Below, one piece after another: positions 6,499 through 7,055 of a stretch of DNA of 7,055 nucleotides. Numbering within the stretch: position 1 is the first letter of the stretch; the number at the start of each line of letters is the position of its first letter. The notes beneath the pieces were generated by a model. That model made no database searches and was not told where the DNA came from. It worked only from the letters and a program-made list of their open reading frames with translations. A program made the position numbers and the translations under genes. Origin of the DNA: Chitinophagaceae bacterium (GTDB lineage: Bacteria; Bacteroidota; Bacteroidia; Chitinophagales; Chitinophagaceae); contig PLEB01000322.1 of the NCBI GenBank assembly GCA_003136915.1, positions 1 to 7,055 of the forward strand, written 5' to 3'.

Positions 6499-7055
6499 TT
6501 ACAATGTTTTCAGATACTCAATGATGGCTTTCCTTTCCCGGGCACTGAGTTTATCTCCAAAAGTATGCCCGAAGTTACCATAACCCGGAAGTGTGGTATT
6601 GTAAACAGTAGTTCCTCCGGGCGCGGTGTGCTCCTGATATTTCCAGCCACATTTTTCGTAATCGTATTGAGGGTTGTCAAAATCGCGTGACCAGTACTTT
6701 GGTCTTTCCCTGCTGTTCAGCAAGGTCTCCAGATCGGGAACCGAACCGTTATGCAGATATGGAGCTGTAATCCAGATGCCATCCAGAGGCGGTGCTATAT
6801 AACCATCGAATGGTTCAAGTCTTGCAGGATGATCTCCCTGTGAAAACCAGGAGTTGTTGAACCAGTCAACGAATTGTGAACTCTGGTAATTGCTTTTGAA
6901 GAGCATGGAATCGGTGGCGATCACGGATTCCGGGATCAGCAGGTTCGGGTATTTTCCTTCACTGCCTGAGTTACCATGACATTTGGAACAATTTTGGACG
7001 AATAGAATTCCGCCTTCTTTAGCCAGTGATTTGTTTATCGCATGAGGATAAGGCG
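6499..7055 (-). CDS. RoxA-like / di-heme peroxidase-type cytochrome c, C-terminal 184 residues (cut by right window edge)
   Basis: The frame is open from the right edge to TAA at 6499-6501; the N-terminus lies outside the window. Among the 184 visible residues a heme c attachment site, CSKCH (22-26), is followed by the stretch APPLDGIWITAPYLHNGSVPDLETLL (87-112). That stretch is typical of the C-terminal heme domain of RoxA-like proteins and related di-heme cytochrome c peroxidases. Such proteins are exported and bind heme in the periplasm; the signal peptide and first heme site would be in the missing part. A late part ending in DKLSARERKAIIEYLKTL is the usual last helix of a cytochrome c domain. 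An in-frame GTG at 6924 is not the start, because the CXXCH motif lies before it. Substrate and function cannot be assigned: RoxA itself cleaves rubber, but most relatives are uncharacterised. The helicase gene begins 39 bp downstream. Confidence 0.88.
   Translation of the reverse strand, partial: PYPHAINKSLAKEGGILFVQNCSKCHGNSGSEGKYPNLLIPESVIATDSMLFKSNYQSSQFVDWFNNSWFSQGDHPARLEPFDGYIAPPLDGIWITAPYLHNGSVPDLETLLNSRERPKYWSRDFDNPQYDYEKCGWKYQEHTAPGGTTVYNTTLPGYGNFGHTFGDKLSARERKAIIEYLKTL

Noticed and set aside
6922..6924. GTG as start codon of the cytochrome gene
   Set aside because: The frame continues upstream to the window edge and includes the CSKCH heme site, so the GTG is an internal valine codon.

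Overview
The window looks like chromosomal DNA from a member of the Bacteroidota, probably close to the Chitinophagaceae. Three things point there: a long-form SecA with the extra inserts typical of that phylum; promoter-like sequences of the TTTG / TAnnTTTG type in the only sizeable intergenic gap; and start codons without good Shine-Dalgarno sequences. The placement rests on protein and promoter character, not on a database search. No tRNA, rRNA, CRISPR array, insertion sequence or prophage structure is visible.

Layout. Positions 1-2093 (minus strand) hold the N-terminal 697 codons of secA, cut by the left window edge. Positions 2094-2323 are a 230-bp divergent intergenic region with a candidate promoter for each flanking gene, a shared GTCAA/TTGAC element and a dyad over the regulator promoter. 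Positions 2324-3076 (plus strand) encode a 250-residue regulator with an N-terminal XRE helix-turn-helix and a C-terminal LexA/S24-type serine-lysine domain. After a 47-bp convergent gap, three genes run on the minus strand. In transcription order they are a c-type cytochrome of the RoxA/di-heme peroxidase type (C-terminal part only, 6499 to the right edge), an 876-residue Lhr-type DEXH helicase (3829-6459) and a 228-residue metallophosphoesterase, PdeM (3124-3810).

The helicase and PdeM belong to the 'ligase-associated DNA damage response' group, which in many bacteria also includes an ATP-dependent DNA ligase and a beta-lactamase-fold exonuclease. Here only the helicase-PdeM pair is present, 18 bp apart and surely co-transcribed. 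The position where ligase and exonuclease might be expected is taken by the unrelated cytochrome. SecA is a housekeeping protein-export ATPase. The regulator faces away from secA and converges on the repair pair; a regulatory link to either is possible but unproven.

No wholly new system could be shown. The points most worth a second look are the reduced repair cluster, a hydrophilic insert of about 40 residues between helicase motifs II and III, and the operator-like architecture between secA and the S24-type regulator.
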